Source of the DNA: Sphingosinicella microcystinivorans
Lineage (GTDB): Bacteria > Pseudomonadota > Alphaproteobacteria > Sphingomonadales > Sphingomonadaceae
Direction of reading: 5' to 3'
DNA length: 64,000 bases
NCBI RefSeq assembly: GCF_027941835.1
Contig: NZ_CP116005.1
Coordinates: 3,735,501 to 3,799,500, forward strand
The notes beneath the pieces are model-generated. The model was not told where the DNA came from, searched no databases, and saw only the letters and a program-made list of their open reading frames with translations. Each line of letters starts with the position of its first letter. The stretch's first letter is position 1. Positions 28,292 to 37,900 of this stretch are shown here, piece by piece. The position numbers and the translations under genes are program-made.

Positions 28292-28723
28292 CTATTCGAT
28301 AGCGTCGGAGATTTCGGCGGCAATTCGTCTGAGGCGTGACAGGCTGACGATATGTTGGCCATTCTTGCCGACGTTACCGGCCCGCGCCCACACCGGTGCG
28401 CCCGGCCCATCATAAACGATCTCGGCCTCCTCGGGCGAAACGATCCTGAGAACGATTAACCACTCGCAGTCCGCATACATCGCAACGCTGCGGCCGCCCG
28501 TCATCTTGATCTGTACCTTTCTGCCAAACTCATCTTCGGCATCGTGAGCGGGCGCACTCGCGTTGTAGAGCTTCAGCTTTTTTGCCTCCGCCGCCACGAC
28601 CTCACCAATCGAACCAACGAGGTGGCCATCCGGTGTGAATTTTCGCCCCGGATAAAGCGCCTCCAGCTCCGCAACAGCGCGATAGATTTGAGCGACAGGT
28701 TCGGGGAGTTTTACGCGTTCCAT
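28292..28723 (-). CDS. Orphan protein with a PD-(D/E)XK nuclease-like signature
   Basis: A 143-aa cytoplasmic protein. After an N-terminal helix (PEPVAQIYRAVAELEALYP), residues 37-75 contain SIGEVVAAEAKKL (Glu41), then HDAEDE (Asp61, Asp64) and VQIKMT (Gln71, Lys73). The order Glu ... Asp ... QxK within a short beta-hairpin is the pattern of restriction-endonuclease-like folds whose (D/E)xK is QxK. The C-terminal helix LSRLRRIAAEI could contact DNA. This reading is mine from motif spacing; no family was verified. It stands alone between convergent and unrelated genes, without a methyltransferase partner. Confidence 0.72.
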   Translation of the reverse strand: MERVKLPEPVAQIYRAVAELEALYPGRKFTPDGHLVGSIGEVVAAEAKKLKLYNASAPAHDAEDEFGRKVQIKMTGGRSVAMYADCEWLIVLRIVSPEEAEIVYDGPGAPVWARAGNVGKNGQHIVSLSRLRRIAAEISDAIE

Positions 28724-28768
28724 GGCGACATGCGTTACACGAGATTCCCTGCCAAATGGTTCAATAGC

Positions 28769-28805
28769 AAAAGGCCGCCGGGTCGCCCCGACGGCCTTTC
28801 TTTGA
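28769..28805 (-). terminator. Hairpin terminator between groEL and the orphan gene
   Basis: AAAGGCCG (28770-28777) pairs with CGGCCTTT (28792-28799). It lies 24-54 nt beyond the groEL stop on the minus strand. The T-tract is modest on either strand, so its efficiency is uncertain. Confidence 0.65.
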
Positions 28806-28822
28806 CTGCGGTCGGCCGGACT

Positions 28823-30472
<1,650 letters not shown>

Positions 30473-30514
30473 CTACCTTTCCCTTGGGATTTGAAACGAA
30501 AAAAGCGGGCGCCC

Positions 30515-30802
30515 TCAGGCAACGATGCCGAGAATGTCGCTTTCCTTCATGATGAGCAGGTCTTCGCCGCCGATCTTGACCTCGGTGCCCGACCACTTGC
30601 CGAACAGGATGCGGTCGCCCGCCTTCACGTCCAGCGGCGTCACCTTGCCGTCTTCGGCCTTGGAGCCGGCGCCGACGGCGACGACTTCGCCTTCCTGCGG
30701 CTTTTCCTTGGCGGTATCCGGGATGATAATACCCCCGGCGGTCTTTTCGTCAGCCTCGATGCGGCGGACCAGCACGCGATCGTGCAGAGGACGGAAGCCC
30801 AT
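30515..30802 (-). CDS. groS: Co-chaperonin GroES
   Basis: The 95-aa lid of the GroEL chamber. [31 protein letters not shown] N-terminus and the mobile loop ([16 protein letters not shown]) are canonical, ending in [15 protein letters not shown]. It is the first gene of groES-groEL. ATG at 30802 is the standard start; the long open frame upstream on this strand is a shadow of sppA. CIRCE lies 38-64 nt upstream of the start. Confidence 0.98.
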   Translation of the reverse strand: MGFRPLHDRVLVRRIEADEKTAGGIIIPDTAKEKPQEGEVVAVGAGSKAEDGKVTPLDVKAGDRILFGKWSGTEVKIGGEDLLIMKESDILGIVA

Positions 30803-30839
30803 TCGTGTCACCCTCTCGTTCAAGTTTCGAATTCGGATA

Positions 30840-30866
30840 TTGGCACTCACGCGGGGCGAGTGCCAA
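30840..30866. promoter_or_regulatory. CIRCE element (HrcA operator) of groESL
   Basis: TTGGCACTC (30840-30848), nine bases, then GAGTGCCAA (30858-30866): a perfect 9-9-9 inverted repeat differing from the consensus TTAGCACTC-N9-GAGTGCTAA only by the symmetrical A-to-G change. It lies just downstream of the predicted start site, where HrcA represses chaperone transcription until heat shock. Confidence 0.95.
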
Positions 30867-30874
30867 CGCGCCGG

Positions 30875-30903
30875 GATATGTGCCCCCCTCCCCGGGGTGT
30901 CAA
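30875..30903 (-). promoter_or_regulatory. Sigma70-type promoter of groES-groEL
   Basis: A consensus TTGACA (-35, 30898-30903) and CATATC (-10, 30875-30880) are separated by 17 bp on the minus strand. The expected start near 30868 puts CIRCE at about +2 to +28. Confidence 0.72.
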
Positions 30904-31000
30904 CGGCTGGCACGTGAATTTTTTTGTAACGTCTCCGGGGCCATCCTTGGCGTGCCCGAGTTGTGCCGTTACACGGGCCTTGTTCCATCGGGGAAGCATC

Positions 31001-32881
31001 ATGGCGATCCTGCGCGGTTTCTGGCGGTTTCTGGTGGGCGTGAAGGATGCGCTCGCGCTTCTTTTCCTGCTGTTCGTCCTGTTCGCCTTCCTCGCGCTGC
31101 GGCAAGGCACGGCACCGGTCGGCGTGCCGCAGGGCGGCGCACTCGTGCTCGATATCGACGGCTATGTCGTCGATCAGGCGCGCGATCCCGATCCGCTCAC
31201 CATGCTGACCGGAGGGCCGGGCCTGCCCGGCGAGACCGAGGTCGCGGACATCATCCACGCCATCGACGCCGCCGCGAAGGACAAGCGCATCAAGGCGCTC
31301 GTGCTCGACCTCGACGGCTTCTGGGGCAGCGGCCTCGCCAACCTGCAATCCATCGGCTCCGCGCTCACCGCGTTCAAGACCAGCGGAAAGAGGGTCTACG
31401 CCTTCTCCTCGGCCTATCTCGACGACGGCTACTATCTGGCCGCCTACGCCGACGAGGTGTGGCTGGCGCCGCTCGGCGCGGTTCTGCTGACGGGTCCCGG
31501 CGGTTCGGGCCTCTACTTCAAGGACGCGCTCGACAAGCTGAAGGTGGACGTCAACGTGTTCCGCGTCGGCACCTTCAAGTCGGCGGTCGAGCCCTTCACG
31601 CGCAGCGAAGGCTCGCCCGAGGCCAAGGCCGCCGATCAGGCGCTTGTCGACAGCCTCTGGGAAACCTGGATGACGGACGTCTCCACGCAGCGCAAGGGCG
31701 CCGGCGTCCGCGCCTACATGCAGGACCTGCCGCGCCTCCTCGCCGCGTCGGGCGGCGGCTTCGCGCAGGCCGCGCTCAAGGCCGGCATGGTCGATCACAT
31801 CGGCACGCGCGTCGCGTTCGGCGAGATGCTCGCCAAAGCGGTCGGCACGAGCGACAACGGCGGGCCGGGCGGCTTCAACGGCATCGCGCTCGCCGACTAT
31901 CACTACGCGCACAGCGGCGCGCGGCGCATCGGCGGCGGTGATGCCGTCGGCATCGTCTATGTCTCGGGCGAGATCGTCGACGGCGAGGCCCCCGCGGGCA
32001 CGGCGGGCGGGCAGACCATCGCGAGCCTCATCGACGAGGCGCTTGCCGATGACCACATCAAGGCGCTCGTCGTGCGGATCGACTCGCCCGGCGGCTCGGT
32101 CACGGCATCGGAGCAGGTGCGTGAGGCGCTGATGACCGCGAAGTCGCAGGGCCTGCCCGTGGTCGCCTCGTTCGGCACGGTCGCGGCAAGCGGCGGCTAC
32201 TGGATCGCAACGGCCGCCGACGAGATCTATGCGCAGCCCTCCACGATCACCGGCTCGATCGGCGTGTTCGCGATCATCCCGACCTTCCAGCGCACGCTCG
32301 CCGAACTCGGCATCAACGCCGACGGCGTGAAGAGCACGCCCTTCTCCGGCGCGCCCGACGTGCTCGACGGCATCACGCCCGAAGTCGGCGCGCTGCTGCA
32401 AGCCTCGGTGGAGGACATGTACGCGCGCTTCCTGCGGATCGTCGGCGCGGCGCGGAAGCTCTCCGTCGAGCGCGTCAACGAGATCGGACAGGGCCGCGTG
32501 TGGGACGGCGGCACGGCCCGGCAGTTGAAGCTCATCGACCACTTCGGCGGTCTCGACGCCGCCGTCGCCGCCGCCGCGAAACGCGCGGGGCTCCAGCCGG
32601 ACAAGGTCCGCACCGTGGACGTCGAGGTCGCCCCGCCGCTACCGCTGCAACTGCTGAACAGCCTGTTCAGCAGCGACAAGGGCGAGACCGCGCCGCCCGA
32701 TGCGCTCACCCGGCTGGCGCGCGTGCAGCAGCTTCGCAACCTGTCGATGCTCGCGGAAACCACCGCGATCGCCTCGGGCCCCTCGATGCAGGCGCGCTGC
32801 ATCGCCTGCGCCGGGCTGCGCGGCGCACCGGCAGCGGCGAAAACGCCGCCGCCGGCGTGGCTGAAGTGGCTACTTCAATAG
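31001..32881 (+). CDS. sppA: Signal peptide peptidase SppA (protease IV, 67-kDa type)
   Basis: SppA cuts spent signal peptides in the inner membrane. The 626-aa protein has an N-terminal anchor (about residues 16-34, [16 protein letters not shown]) and two tandem SppA domains. The first carries the catalytic-lysine region ([15 protein letters not shown] near residue 190). The second carries the serine region ([16 protein letters not shown] near 365, [14 protein letters not shown] near 390 with the nucleophile). The tail is unusual: it ends in [18 protein letters not shown] and WLKWLLQ, with a CxxC not typical of the family. The ATG at 31001 follows GGGGAAGC. It overlaps the convergent DUF1761 gene by 12 nt. 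Confidence 0.94.
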   Translation: MAILRGFWRFLVGVKDALALLFLLFVLFAFLALRQGTAPVGVPQGGALVLDIDGYVVDQARDPDPLTMLTGGPGLPGETEVADIIHAIDAAAKDKRIKALVLDLDGFWGSGLANLQSIGSALTAFKTSGKRVYAFSSAYLDDGYYLAAYADEVWLAPLGAVLLTGPGGSGLYFKDALDKLKVDVNVFRVGTFKSAVEPFTRSEGSPEAKAADQALVDSLWETWMTDVSTQRKGAGVRAYMQDLPRLLAASGGGFAQAALKAGMVDHIGTRVAFGEMLAKAVGTSDNGGPGGFNGIALADYHYAHSGARRIGGGDAVGIVYVSGEIVDGEAPAGTAGGQTIASLIDEALADDHIKALVVRIDSPGGSVTASEQVREALMTAKSQGLPVVASFGTVAASGGYWIATAADEIYAQPSTITGSIGVFAIIPTFQRTLAELGINADGVKSTPFSGAPDVLDGITPEVGALLQASVEDMYARFLRIVGAARKLSVERVNEIGQGRVWDGGTARQLKLIDHFGGLDAAVAAAAKRAGLQPDKVRTVDVEVAPPLPLQLLNSLFSSDKGETAPPDALTRLARVQQLRNLSMLAETTAIASGPSMQARCIACAGLRGAPAAAKTPPPAWLKWLLQ

Positions 32882-33268
32882 GCTGATGATCAGCCCGAAC
32901 AGCGTGAACTGGACGGTGTGATAGCCGCCGTTGATCAGCCAGTGCTTCAGGCTCCTCCGCTCGAACAGATAGTTGATGCCGTAGGACGCGGCGACCCAGC
33001 ACAGCCCGGCGCTGAACCCGACACCGACCGCGAAGCCGAGTTCGGCGCCGCGGCCGAGGAACATCGCGAACACGCAGGCCGCGATCAGGCTCAGCACGAA
33101 CGCGCCGCCGAAGATCAGCGGCATGTTGCCCGATTGCAGCTGCGCGTCGGTGAGGCCCGTGCCCGCCTGCCACGCCTTGCCGAACACCTGCGGCGCATAC
33201 CAGACGGCGCCGAGCACGAGCGAAGCGACGCCGCACAGCAGCACCGCGACCAGATTGACGTTTTCCAT
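32870..33268 (-). CDS. DUF1761 family small membrane protein
   Basis: A 132-aa protein of four predicted transmembrane helices: VNLVAVLLCGVASLVLGAVWY, PLIFGGAFVLSLIAACVFAMFL, LGFAVGVGFSAGLCWVAAS and [18 protein letters not shown]. The FGKAWQ and NYLFERRSLKHWLINGGYH motifs match DUF1761, whose function is unknown. ATG at 33268 is preceded by GGGGAGGAAGGC, a strong ribosome site. It lies 52 nt downstream of a TetR regulator on the same strand and may be under its control. Confidence 0.85.
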   Translation of the reverse strand: MENVNLVAVLLCGVASLVLGAVWYAPQVFGKAWQAGTGLTDAQLQSGNMPLIFGGAFVLSLIAACVFAMFLGRGAELGFAVGVGFSAGLCWVAASYGINYLFERRSLKHWLINGGYHTVQFTLFGLIISLLK

Positions 33269-33320
33269 GCCTTCCTCCCCTGTTGCCGTCTTCCCGAAAA
33301 GCCACGCAACACTGAAATCG

Positions 33321-33920
33321 TCAGGCCGTCTCCCGCTCCATGAGCATGTCGAAATAGGCACGAAGCTGGGCGATCGTGCGATCGAAATAGCCGACATCGC
33401 GGTGGGTGCGCGCCTGCATGACGCCGCCCTCCATCGCGGTCAGCACGAACTCGGCGAGCGCGCGGCGGTCGGTCGCGGGCGGCAGCCGGTCCCCGGCTTC
33501 CGCGAGGCAACGCTCGATCGCATCCACCCAGCCCGTGAAGTTGGCGGCGAGCAGTTCGCGCACCGGCGGATCGGGCTCGTGGAGCTCGAGCGCGATGCTG
33601 CCGATCGGGCAGCCGTATGTGCATTCGGTGTCGACGATCATGCGGCGATAGCGCGCGAGCAGCGCGAAGACGCGCTCGACGGGATCGGCGACGCCGGCCC
33701 ACGCGGGCGCCAGCAGCATCTCGCCGATGCCGTCGCGGTACATCTCCAGCACGGCGATCAGCACGTCCTGCTTGCCGGGGAAACAGTGGTAGAGGCTGCC
33801 GCTGTTGACCTGACTGCGCGAGAGGATGTCCGCCACCGAGGTCGAGGCGTAGCCCTTTTCCCAGAACAGCTCCATCGCCGCGAGGACGATGGTGGTTCGC
33901 GTATCCCGGCGCGCGTTCAT
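33321..33920 (-). CDS. TetR/AcrR family transcriptional regulator
   Basis: A 199-aa repressor. The N-terminal HTH is TTIVLAAMELFWEKGYASTSVADILSRSQ with YHCFPGKQDVLIAVLEMY, a normal TetR_N. The C-terminal ligand domain includes CTYGCPIGSIALEL and FVLTAMEGGVMQARTHRD, resembling the TetR_C subgroup that often controls a neighbouring enzyme or pump. Its inducer is unknown. The ATG at 33920 lies 10 bp downstream of a perfect palindrome that is probably its own operator. The DUF1761 gene follows and is the likely target. Confidence 0.9.
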   Translation of the reverse strand: MNARRDTRTTIVLAAMELFWEKGYASTSVADILSRSQVNSGSLYHCFPGKQDVLIAVLEMYRDGIGEMLLAPAWAGVADPVERVFALLARYRRMIVDTECTYGCPIGSIALELHEPDPPVRELLAANFTGWVDAIERCLAEAGDRLPPATDRRALAEFVLTAMEGGVMQARTHRDVGYFDRTIAQLRAYFDMLMERETA

Positions 33921-33930
33921 GCGGCGAATA

Positions 33931-33952
33931 CTTGATTGAATGATCAATCAAG
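33931..33952. promoter_or_regulatory. TetR operator palindrome
   Basis: CTTGATTG (33931-33938), six bases, then CAATCAAG (33945-33952) form a perfect inverted repeat. On the minus strand it directly follows a TTGACT -35-like hexamer (33951-33956), so bound repressor would block the tetR promoter. Confidence 0.7.
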
Positions 33953-34113
33953 TCAAGGCGCGTGTGCTCCGTGCAACAGCGCGGCCGATTTCGTCGACAT
34001 TCGGAAGATGTTTGTCGAATCCGTACAATATTCCGGGGCCGGTCCGGTGTAGGGGCCGCGCTGCGGCGATGGTGCCGCGAGGGGCTGGGGAAGAGTATAC
34101 GAGGACAGAGGAC

Positions 34114-34407
34114 GTGAGCCAGTCTCTTCGCATAACCGTGGGCACGGTGATGCTGGTACCGGTGGTCGCAGCTTTCCTGCTCACCGGTTTCCCGGCCGAG
34201 GCCGCCGCCAAGGACAAGACGGCGCATCTCGCCGACCCGCGCATTCACACCCGCATCGACGAAACCGCCCGGCAAAGCTGCCGGAGCGAGCCGCGAGGCA
34301 GCGTCGAGCATTCGATCTGCCTTGCCGAACGCCGCAAGGACGCGTGGCGCAACGTCGCGGACACGCGGCGCGACGACCGCAAGCAGCCGTCGCTTTCACT
34401 GCGCTGA
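34114..34407 (+). CDS. Small secreted protein of unknown function
   Basis: A 97-aa protein with a probable signal peptide (LRITVGTVMLVPVVAAFLLTGFPAEA, cleavage near AEA). The mature part is about 70 residues, hydrophilic, rich in Arg, and has a cysteine pair (QSCRSEPRGSVEHSICLAERR) that could form a disulfide. GTG at 34114 is chosen because GAGGACAG precedes it and the signal begins at once. I do not recognise the family. No operon partner; the downstream gap holds an inverted-repeat element. Confidence 0.55.
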   Translation: MSQSLRITVGTVMLVPVVAAFLLTGFPAEAAAKDKTAHLADPRIHTRIDETARQSCRSEPRGSVEHSICLAERRKDAWRNVADTRRDDRKQPSLSLR

Positions 34408-34440
34408 CGCAGCGCGCGGTCATCCGCGCGACATTGACGG

Positions 34441-34525
34441 GTGCGTCCCTCGACTTCGTTCGGGATGAAGGGCCTTTATACCCTGTAAATACGTGCATCA
34501 TCCCGAGCGAAGTCGAGGGACGCAC
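34441..34525. repeat. Inverted-repeat intergenic element, copy 1
   Basis: Arms of 28 nt (34441-34468 and 34498-34525) are complementary except for one base and begin with GTGCGTCCCTCGACTTCG. The 29-nt centre is more variable. It shares its arm sequence with the element at 61391-61462, so the two are members of one repeat family. It lies between convergent genes and could also terminate transcription. Confidence 0.88.
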
Positions 34526-34543
34526 ATCGGGAAGCGGCCGCGA

Positions 34544-35938
34544 TCAGGCGTGGATGGGCTTGCCCTCCACGGCCATCGCGGCTTCCTTGAGCGCTTCGGA
34601 ATGTGTCGGATGCGCGTGGCAGGTGAGCGCGATGTCCTCGCTCGAGGCCCCGAACTCCATCGCCTGCGCCGCCTGCGCGATCATCGTGCCCGCAAGGCTG
34701 CCGACGATGTGGACGCCGAGCACGCGGTCTGTGGCCGCGTCGGCGATCACCTTCACGAAGCCGTCGGTGTCGCGGTTGGTCTTGGCGCGGCTGTTGGCGA
34801 GGAACGGGAACTTGCCGACCTTGACCTCGATGCCCGCGGCCTTCAGCTCGTCCTCGGTCTTGCCCACGCTCGCCGCCTCCGGCATCGTGTAGACGACCGC
34901 CGGGATCACGTCGTGGTTCACGTAGCCGACGCGGCCAGCGAGGAAATCCGCCACCGCGACGCCCTCGTCCTCCGCCTTGTGCGCAAGCATCGGCCCCGGC
35001 GTCACGTCGCCGATCGCGTAAATGCCCTCCACGCCGGTCTCGAACCGGTGGCCGACCTCGATCTGGCCGCGCGCGTTGAGCTGAACGCCCGCCTTGTCGA
35101 GATCGAGGCCCTCGGTGTTCGGGCGGCGGCCGATGGACACGAGCACCGCGTCCGCCTCCAGCGTTTCGGCCGCGCCGCCCGCTGCGGGCTCCACCGTCAC
35201 CGCGGCCTTGCCCTTGGCGACCTTGACGCCCGTGACCTTGGTGGCGGTGCGGAATTCCATGCCCTGCTTCTTGAGCAGGCGCGCCATCTCCTTGCGGACG
35301 TCGCCGTCCATGCCGGGGAGGATCTGGTCGAGATACTCGACGACCGTGACCTTGGCGCCGAGGCGCATCCAGACCGAGCCCAGCTCAAGGCCGATGACGC
35401 CGCCGCCGATGACGACGAGGTGCTTCGGCACCTTCGGCAGCGACAGCGCGCCTGTGGAGTCGATGACGACCTTCTGGTCGATCTCGACGCCCGGCAGCGG
35501 CGTGACCGACGAGCCCGTGGCGATGACGATCGACTTCGCCGTGTAGACCTCGCCGCCCACGTCGATGCTGGCCTTGCCGGTGAAGCGCGCGCGGCCCTTC
35601 AGCCACGTCACCTTGTTCTTCTTGAACAGGAAGGCGATGCCGTCCGTCAGCCCCTTCACCGCCGCGAGCTTCTCGTCCAGCATCGCCTTCAGGTTCAGCT
35701 TCACGCCCGCGGTCTCGACACCGAACTTCGCGAGGCTGCCGTCCGCCGCGTGGGCGTAAAGCTCGGAGGCGTGCAGGAGCGCCTTCGAGGGGATGCAGCC
35801 GACGTTGAGGCAGGTGCCGCCGAGCGTCTCGCGGCTTTCGACGCAGGCCACCTTGAGCCCGTTCTGCGCGGCCCGAATGGCGGCGACATAGCCGCCGGGG
35901 CCCGCGCCGATCACGATCACGTCGAACTGTTCAGCCAT
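34544..35938 (-). CDS. lpd: Dihydrolipoamide dehydrogenase (E3)
   Basis: E3 reoxidises the lipoyl groups of 2-oxoacid dehydrogenases with FAD and NAD. The 464-aa enzyme shows the FAD fold [19 protein letters not shown], the redox disulfide [17 protein letters not shown] (Cys41/Cys46), the NAD fold [40 protein letters not shown] and the C-terminal His-Glu dyad [10 protein letters not shown]. It is the last gene of the TCA block, but is separated from sucB by a gene on the other strand, so it is probably transcribed on its own. Confidence 0.97.
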   Translation of the reverse strand: MAEQFDVIVIGAGPGGYVAAIRAAQNGLKVACVESRETLGGTCLNVGCIPSKALLHASELYAHAADGSLAKFGVETAGVKLNLKAMLDEKLAAVKGLTDGIAFLFKKNKVTWLKGRARFTGKASIDVGGEVYTAKSIVIATGSSVTPLPGVEIDQKVVIDSTGALSLPKVPKHLVVIGGGVIGLELGSVWMRLGAKVTVVEYLDQILPGMDGDVRKEMARLLKKQGMEFRTATKVTGVKVAKGKAAVTVEPAAGGAAETLEADAVLVSIGRRPNTEGLDLDKAGVQLNARGQIEVGHRFETGVEGIYAIGDVTPGPMLAHKAEDEGVAVADFLAGRVGYVNHDVIPAVVYTMPEAASVGKTEDELKAAGIEVKVGKFPFLANSRAKTNRDTDGFVKVIADAATDRVLGVHIVGSLAGTMIAQAAQAMEFGASSEDIALTCHAHPTHSEALKEAAMAVEGKPIHA

Positions 35939-36050
35939 CTTCAATCTTGTCCGTCTATGTGGGAGGGAATCTTCGCCGACCGGTCTTATCCCAGCGGCGG
36001 AGGCTTGAGAAGCAAGGAACCGGGCCAGACTCTTGACTCGTATCGAATTC

Positions 36051-36725
36051 ATGCAGCGCGCGCCGACGCAAGGTGCCGCGAGCCAGGTGAACCTGTTCGC
36101 GGCGCCGCTGCTCGTCTTCCGCTGGGAGGAAGCCGAGTACTGGCGCGACGAGATCTGCGCCGTCGTCGGCAACCGCTCCGACCGGAAACGGATGCGCGCG
36201 CGGAGCGACCTCCCCGCATGGCCCGACCGCGCGACACGGATGCTGACGGCGTGGGCGGCGGCGTGCGCCTCGCAGGCGACGGCGGCATGGCGGCAGTCCG
36301 AAGCGCAGCCCGCGCCGAAACAATGGCGGATGGAGGGGCACGCGATCCTCACGACGCGTTTCCAGCCGCAGGCGCTCACCGACCACGCCGCCGAGGGCTG
36401 GAACTGGTCAGGGCGCTATTTCGCAATGGCGGCCGAAGGCGACGCCATCGTCTTCGAGGACATCGGCGGCGGCATCCAGACCGACAACGTGGCGCGGCGC
36501 AGCTTCCGCTACGCGCCTTCCGAGGGCGAGCTGCTGCTGTGGCCCTCGTGGCTCTCGTACCGCACCGAAATGCACGACGACGAGCAGCGGCGCCTCGCCG
36601 TCGCCTTCAACTTCCACAGCTCATGGCTCGAACGCCCGAGACTCGCCGCGCCGCGCACGGGCTTCCTCGGCGGCGCCGAAAAGGCGCGCCCGGGCGTGGA
36701 CGTCAACGTGGACGAAGACCTTTAG
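36051..36725 (+). CDS. Putative 2-oxoglutarate/Fe(II) oxygenase-like protein
   Basis: A 224-aa cytoplasmic protein inserted between lpd and sucB on the opposite strand. The C-terminal half has [21 protein letters not shown] and [29 protein letters not shown], close in layout to the cupin strands of putative 2OG-Fe(II) oxygenases (PF13759-like: fP.wL.H.V...R.siaFN). The expected metal His after WL is replaced (WLSYRT), so it may be inactive or bind metal differently. The start is uncertain: ATG at 36051 or an upstream TTG at 36033. Its last 4 nt overlap sucB's stop. Confidence 0.68.
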   Translation: MQRAPTQGAASQVNLFAAPLLVFRWEEAEYWRDEICAVVGNRSDRKRMRARSDLPAWPDRATRMLTAWAAACASQATAAWRQSEAQPAPKQWRMEGHAILTTRFQPQALTDHAAEGWNWSGRYFAMAAEGDAIVFEDIGGGIQTDNVARRSFRYAPSEGELLLWPSWLSYRTEMHDDEQRRLAVAFNFHSSWLERPRLAAPRTGFLGGAEKARPGVDVNVDEDL

Positions 36726-37891
36726 AGGTCGAGCACCAGCCGGGTCGGGTCTTCCAGCGCTTCCTTGACGCGGACGAGGAATGTCACCGCCTCGCGGCCG
36801 TCGATCAGGCGGTGATCGTAGCTGAGCGCGAGGTACATCATCGGGCGCACGACGATCTGGCCGTCCCGCACCACGGGGCGCTCCTCGATGCGGTGCATTC
36901 CGAGCACGCCCGACTGCGGCGGGTTGAGGATCGGCGTCGACAGCAGCGAGCCGAATACGCCGCCGTTCGAGATGGTGAAGGTGCCGCCCTGCAATTCCTC
37001 GATCTTGAGCTGTCCGTCGCGCGCGCGGCGGCCGAAATCGCCGATCGCCTTCTCGGTTTCCGCGAAGGAGAGCGTGTCGGCATTGCGCAGGATCGGCACG
37101 ACGAGGCCGCCCGGCGAGCTGACCGCGACGCCGATGTCGGCGTAGTTGCGGTAGACGATTTCGTCGCCCTCGATGGCGGCGTTGACGGACGGCACGTCCT
37201 TCAGCGCAAGGCAGCAGGCCTTGGTGAAGAAGCTCATGAAGCCGAGGCGGACGCCGTGCTTCTTCTCGAACAGGTCCTTGTAGCGGTCGCGCGCCTCCAT
37301 CACCGCCGTCATGTCGACGTCGTTGAAGGTGGTGAGCATCGCGGCGGTGTTCTGCGCTTCCTTGAGGCGGCGGGCGATGGTCTGGCGCAGGCGCGTCATG
37401 CGCACGCGCTCCTCCTGACGCCCGGCGGCGGCCGGAGCCGCCGCGGCGGGCGCCGGGGCCGTGGCAGCGCCGCGCACGTCGGCCTTGGTGAGACGCCCGT
37501 CCTTGCCCGTGCCCTGCACGTTCGCCGGATCGACGCCGGTTTCCGCAAGCGCGACGGTGACGGCGGGTGACTGCTTGGACTCCGCTGGTGCCGCCGCCTT
37601 GGCCGGCGCAGCAGCTTTCGGAGCCGCGGCCTTCGCAGGCGCCGCAGCGGCGCCGCCGGCTTCGAGACGCGCGATGACGGCGCCGACGTTCACCGTGTCG
37701 CCCACGGCGGCGAGCTGTTCGGAGAGGACGCCCGCGGCGGGCGCCGGAACCTCGACCGCGACCTTGTCGGTCTCGAGGCTGACGATCGGCTCATCCGCCT
37801 TCACGGCATCGCCCGGCTTCTTCAGCCATTCGCCGACGGTGGCCTCGGTGATCGATTCACCGAGCGCGGGGATAACGACGTCGATAGCCAT
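36722..37891 (-). CDS. sucB: Dihydrolipoamide succinyltransferase (E2 of 2-oxoglutarate dehydrogenase)
   Basis: E2 transfers succinyl groups from the lipoyl arm to CoA. In the 389-aa protein the lipoyl domain (1-78) has the lysine in [14 protein letters not shown] near residue 43. An Ala/Pro/Lys hinge follows, then the E1/E3-binding segment ([16 protein letters not shown], residues 125-140), and the catalytic domain (from about 160) ending with the active-site [14 protein letters not shown]. It starts 9 nt after sucA stops and forms the odhAB pair with it. Confidence 0.97.
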   Translation of the reverse strand: MAIDVVIPALGESITEATVGEWLKKPGDAVKADEPIVSLETDKVAVEVPAPAAGVLSEQLAAVGDTVNVGAVIARLEAGGAAAAPAKAAAPKAAAPAKAAAPAESKQSPAVTVALAETGVDPANVQGTGKDGRLTKADVRGAATAPAPAAAAPAAAGRQEERVRMTRLRQTIARRLKEAQNTAAMLTTFNDVDMTAVMEARDRYKDLFEKKHGVRLGFMSFFTKACCLALKDVPSVNAAIEGDEIVYRNYADIGVAVSSPGGLVVPILRNADTLSFAETEKAIGDFGRRARDGQLKIEELQGGTFTISNGGVFGSLLSTPILNPPQSGVLGMHRIEERPVVRDGQIVVRPMMYLALSYDHRLIDGREAVTFLVRVKEALEDPTRLVLDL

Positions 37892-37900
37892 GATCTCTCC

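Noticed and set aside
30491..31000. N-terminal extension of sppA through the groES region
   Set aside because: The upstream part is antisense to groES and crosses the CIRCE region; ATG at 31001 with a ribosome site and membrane anchor is the sensible start.
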